Source: Comamonadaceae bacterium
Lineage (GTDB): Bacteria; Pseudomonadota; Gammaproteobacteria; Burkholderiales; Burkholderiaceae_C
Direction of reading: 5' to 3'
Assembly (NCBI GenBank): GCA_015999985.1
Contig: JAECRA010000046.1
Location: 1 to 34,678, forward strand
DNA length: 34,678 bases
Each line of letters opens with the position of its first letter. Positions within the stretch are counted from its first letter, which is position 1. Positions 33,477-34,678 of the stretch are shown here, one piece after another. A program made the position numbers and the translations under genes. A model generated the notes under the pieces. It was not told where the DNA came from and searched no databases. It was given only the letters and a program-made list of their open reading frames with translations.

Positions 33477-34678
33477 ATGCCGGGCACCACTTCTACCTCA
33501 CTCCCCTCCACCGCCGCGCGAGCCACCATGGAGCGCGAAGAGTTGGCCGCCTGGCTCAGGCTGGAAATGACGCCGGGAGTCGGCAATGAAAGCGCACGCC
33601 GGCTGTTGGCGGCATTCGGTCTTCCTCAGGCTATCTTCGAGCAAAGCACGGCTGCGCTGGGGCAGTTTGTCAACGCTGCGCAGGCCAAGGCGCTGCGTCA
33701 GGAGCCGCCCGAGCTGGCCACGCAGTTGCAAGTTACCCTGGATTGGCTGGCCGCAGAAGGAGACGGCCCGGCGCGGAGAATCGTGACGCTCGGCGATAGC
33801 GATTACCCCGTCAGCCTGCTCGCGATTGAAGACCCGCCCTTGATGCTTTACCTGCTGGGGCTGGTCTGTGAATGGCCCTCGCGTGCGCTGGCCATGGTCG
33901 GAACGCGTAATCCCACGCCGCAGGGCAGTTTGAACGCCCAGCAGTTTGCACGCGCGTTTGCCAGTGCAGGGCTGACGGTGGTGTCAGGTCTTGCGCTGGG
34001 GGTTGACGGTGCTGCCCACGAGGGTGCACTGCAGGGCTACCAGGCTGCGCCAGGCGCCAACCCTCTGGCCACCATCGCCATTGTGGGTACCGGGCTGGAT
34101 CGCGTGTACCCGCGCCAGCACCTTGAGCTGGCGCATCGCATTGCACGCCACGGGTTGATCGTCAGTGAATATCGTCTGGGCACGCCGCCCCTGCCGCCCA
34201 ATTTTCCAAAGCGCAATCGACTGATCTCGGGGCTGTCGCGAGGCACTTTAGTGGTTGAAGCCGCTCTGCGGTCAGGCTCACTCATTACCGCCAGGATGGC
34301 CAGCGAGCAGGGCAAGGAAGTGTTCGCCATTCCCGGATCGATTCACGGGACGCAGTCGCGCGGATGCCATGCTTTGATCAAGCAAGGGGCCAAGCTGGTG
34401 GAGAACGCGCAGGACGTGTTGGAAGAACTGCACTGGCCTGCGGCTCCTGTGGCTGCGGCTGCGACTGCGCCGACTGGCCCTGCTGCCGACGGGCAAGCGC
34501 GGGCGGCTACGACTGTCGGCAGTGAAGGAGATGTATTGCTGAGGGCGTTGGGGGCGGATCCGGCTAGCCTGGATGCCCTGCAGGCGCGGACGGGGTTTCC
34601 TACGCCTTTGTTGCAGGCTCGGCTGTTGGAGTTGGAATTGGCTGGGGTGGTGGCTCGGATGCCGGGGGGGTTGTTTCA
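33477..34678 (+). CDS. dprA: DNA-processing protein DprA, cut by the window edge
   Basis: The frame is open from ATG 33477 to the end of the window (400 codons). It shows an N-terminal helical domain (LAAWLRLEMTPGVGNESARRLLAAFG), then the Rossmann-like DprA core: GDSDYPVSLLAIEDPPLMLY, AMVGTRNPTPQG, TVVSGLALGVDGAAHEGAL, TIAIVGTGLDRVYPRQH, FPKRNRLISGLSRGTLVVEA and SGSLITARMASEQGKEVFAIPG. A short Ala/Pro linker leads to the C-terminal winged-helix-like domain (DALQARTGFPTPLLQARLLELE). Only a few residues are likely missing. DprA loads RecA on incoming single strands during natural transformation. An internal ATG at 33528 is an alternative start. Confidence 0.95.
   Translation, partial: MPGTTSTSLPSTAARATMEREELAAWLRLEMTPGVGNESARRLLAAFGLPQAIFEQSTAALGQFVNAAQAKALRQEPPELATQLQVTLDWLAAEGDGPARRIVTLGDSDYPVSLLAIEDPPLMLYLLGLVCEWPSRALAMVGTRNPTPQGSLNAQQFARAFASAGLTVVSGLALGVDGAAHEGALQGYQAAPGANPLATIAIVGTGLDRVYPRQHLELAHRIARHGLIVSEYRLGTPPLPPNFPKRNRLISGLSRGTLVVEAALRSGSLITARMASEQGKEVFAIPGSIHGTQSRGCHALIKQGAKLVENAQDVLEELHWPAAPVAAAATAPTGPAADGQARAATTVGSEGDVLLRALGADPASLDALQARTGFPTPLLQARLLELELAGVVARMPGGLF

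Overview
The window reads as a chromosomal segment of a Burkholderiales betaproteobacterium, most likely Comamonadaceae. This rests on high-GC coding sequence, the order def - LysM protein - dprA beside fmt, a purC / fba / pyk / pgk neighbourhood of the kind I recall from that family, AzlCD next to fmt, and a protein with an IPTL-CTERM tail. I ran no database search; family assignments come from motifs.

Layout. (1) 1-1305: the 5' part of an alpha/beta hydrolase gene carrying a six-copy 15-bp tandem repeat, divergent from a LysR regulator. (2) 1333-4162: a RIO1-type kinase, then two adjacent AT-rich genes of unknown function that are diverged paralogues. (3) 4460-14423: a probable seven-gene minus-strand operon (alpha/beta hydrolase, amidase, periplasmic solute-binding protein, two permeases, two ATPases of the peptide/nickel ABC family), divergent from an IclR regulator followed by an aspartate-dehydrogenase-like gene. 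Together these look like uptake and breakdown of an unidentified amide or peptide. (4) 14440-22861: housekeeping genes purC, fba, pyk and pgk, interrupted by an IPTL-CTERM surface protein gene and by an AT-rich 460-residue ORFan. (5) 22984-28480: a probable exopolysaccharide locus with a processive family 2 glycosyltransferase, a 45-residue one-helix membrane protein, an ATP-grasp enzyme, a histidine phosphatase, a receiver-PIG-L deacetylase fusion and a TPR plus YaiO-type outer-membrane barrel. (6) 28598-34678: azlD, azlC, fmt, a SmpA/OmlA-like lipoprotein, def, a LysM protein and dprA (cut by the window edge).

The most interesting part is region 5. Its parts match the division of labour in synthase-dependent polysaccharide systems such as PgaABCD: polymerising synthase, small partner, deacetylase and TPR-barrel exporter. 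Its protein families match the E. coli yaiO/yaiP/yaiS neighbourhood. It adds an ATP-grasp enzyme, a phosphatase and a receiver domain fused to the deacetylase in which the usual Thr/Ser and Lys switch residues are replaced. Second are the AT-rich unknowns at 2252-4162 and 20063-21445, which look like acquired genes. No tRNA, rRNA, CRISPR array, transposase or integrase was seen.
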